Assembly (NCBI GenBank): GCA_002508635.1
Contig: DACO01000037.1
Location: 1,119 to 6,256 of the forward strand
Reading direction: 5' to 3'
DNA: 5,138 bases
Origin: Methanolobus sp. UBA118
GTDB taxonomy: Archaea; Halobacteriota; Methanosarcinia; Methanosarcinales; Methanosarcinaceae
The position numbers and the translations under genes were made by a program. Below the pieces are notes generated by a model that ran no database searches, was not told where the DNA came from, and saw nothing but the letters and a program-made list of their open reading frames with translations. Shown here piece after piece: positions 4,520 to 5,138 of the stretch (positions are counted from its first letter, which is position 1; the number at the start of each line of letters is the position of its first letter).

Positions 4520-5138
4520 TGGCAGTAAGCACACCCGTCCTCGGACTTGTCGTCCTTATCTATATGATGGTTATTTTCTATCTTGGATGGCTTGGTTACA
4601 AAAAGACAAAACAGACCGACGACTACATGGTTGCGGGAAGGAAGATTCACCCCTACATTCTTGCAATCTCATACGGAGCCACCTTCATCAGTACTTCCGC
4701 AATAATTGGTTTTGGCGGAGCTGCAGGTGCTCTTGGCATGGGTCTCCTCTGGCTGGCTTTTATGAACATCCTGGTAGGTATCTTTATCGCTTTTGTAGTA
4801 TTTGGTAAGAGAACACGTCGCCTTGGCCTGAAACTCAATGCCGTCACATTCCCGGAACTGCTCGGGAAGAGGTTCCAGTCCCGTTTCATACAGGGATTCT
4901 CCGGGGCTCTTATAGGAATTTTCATGCCACTGTATGCAGGTATTGTCCTGATAGGTGGTGCAAGGTTTGTTGAAGCGACATTGAATATCGATTATGATGT
5001 CGCAGTGCTTATTCTTACTGTTATCGTCGCAGCCTATGTAATAACAGGCGGACTTATCGCAGTTATGTATACCGACGCCCTTCAGGGAAGTCTCATGTTC
5101 ATCGGAATGGCATTCCTGATGGTATTTACATATATCAA
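4519..5138 (+). CDS. Sodium/solute symporter, SSS family, paralogue 2 (3' end outside the window)
   Basis: The first 206 residues are present and the frame is open to the window edge. It aligns without gaps to the symporter at 415 with 166 of 206 identities by hand count. It keeps the first-helix sodium-site region (SYGATFISTSAIIGFGG, 51-67) with A54 and I57, the motif TFPEL (110-114) and the SSS signature GGLIAVMYTDALQ (177-189). Like copy 1, it has Phe at the position of PutP Asp55. Differences cluster at helix faces and loops such as 44-50, 102-107 and 151-160, so the substrate or affinity may differ between copies. The remaining helices and the second sodium-site motif lie outside the window, so intactness cannot be judged. 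The start is fixed by the overlapping small gene. Confidence 0.92.
   Translation, partial: MAVSTPVLGLVVLIYMMVIFYLGWLGYKKTKQTDDYMVAGRKIHPYILAISYGATFISTSAIIGFGGAAGALGMGLLWLAFMNILVGIFIAFVVFGKRTRRLGLKLNAVTFPELLGKRFQSRFIQGFSGALIGIFMPLYAGIVLIGGARFVEATLNIDYDVAVLILTVIVAAYVITGGLIAVMYTDALQGSLMFIGMAFLMVFTYI

Noticed and set aside
4503..4808. 101-codon plus-strand frame over the start of symporter 2
   Set aside because: A shifted frame over a gene conserved with its paralogue; its composition (many Arg, Trp, Cys) is not protein-like.
4653..4925. Minus-strand frame resembling the one at 567-821
   Set aside because: The similarity arises only because both lie antisense to the same region of paralogous symporters.
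1..5138. CRISPR array, tRNA, rRNA or insertion sequence
   Set aside because: No regularly spaced repeats, cloverleaf, rRNA-like stretch or transposase frame was seen on either strand.

Overview
The window looks like the chromosome of a methylotrophic methanogenic archaeon of the Methanosarcinaceae (Methanolobus, Methanococcoides or Methanohalophilus type). This is an inference from three things. Promoters have archaeal TATA boxes, in one case with a BRE-like CGAAA. One secreted protein ends in a PGF-CTERM archaeosortase signal. The sodium/solute symporters, with a tiny membrane protein encoded just upstream, also fit this group. The species is not determined.

Layout. Positions 1-292 hold no gene, but they contain three inverted repeats (24-44, 59-117, 121-146), a recurring GTAACA hexamer and a good BRE/TATA promoter at 231-246. 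Next comes cassette 1 on the plus strand: a 40-residue single-span membrane protein (293-415) whose stop codon overlaps by one base the start of a 532-residue SSS-family symporter (415-2013). A long hairpin followed by a pyrimidine/T tract (2083-2153) probably ends that transcript. An AT-rich gap follows, up to 2376. On the minus strand are a VapBC-type toxin-antitoxin operon (RHH antitoxin 2853-3212, PIN toxin 2377-2853, also joined by a one-base stop/start overlap) and a secreted, probably archaeosortase-anchored protein (3285-4172). After a divergent promoter region (4173-4396), cassette 2 repeats the first on the plus strand: the small membrane protein (4397-4519) overlapping a second symporter (4519 onward) that runs off the window.

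How it works together. The two cassettes are tandem paralogues. By hand count the small proteins are identical at 36 of 40 residues, and the symporters at 166 of the 206 residues that can be compared. The strict pairing, the one-base overlap and the ribosome-binding site buried in the small gene's last codons suggest translational coupling and a small accessory subunit for each transporter. The substrate cannot be read from the sequence. The toxin-antitoxin pair and the secreted protein lie between the two copies with no evident functional link to transport.

The items most worth following are the duplicated micro-subunit/symporter cassette with its unusually conserved junction, the stand-alone secreted protein resembling the non-catalytic N-terminal region of archaeal subtilases, and the inverted-repeat cluster ahead of cassette 1.
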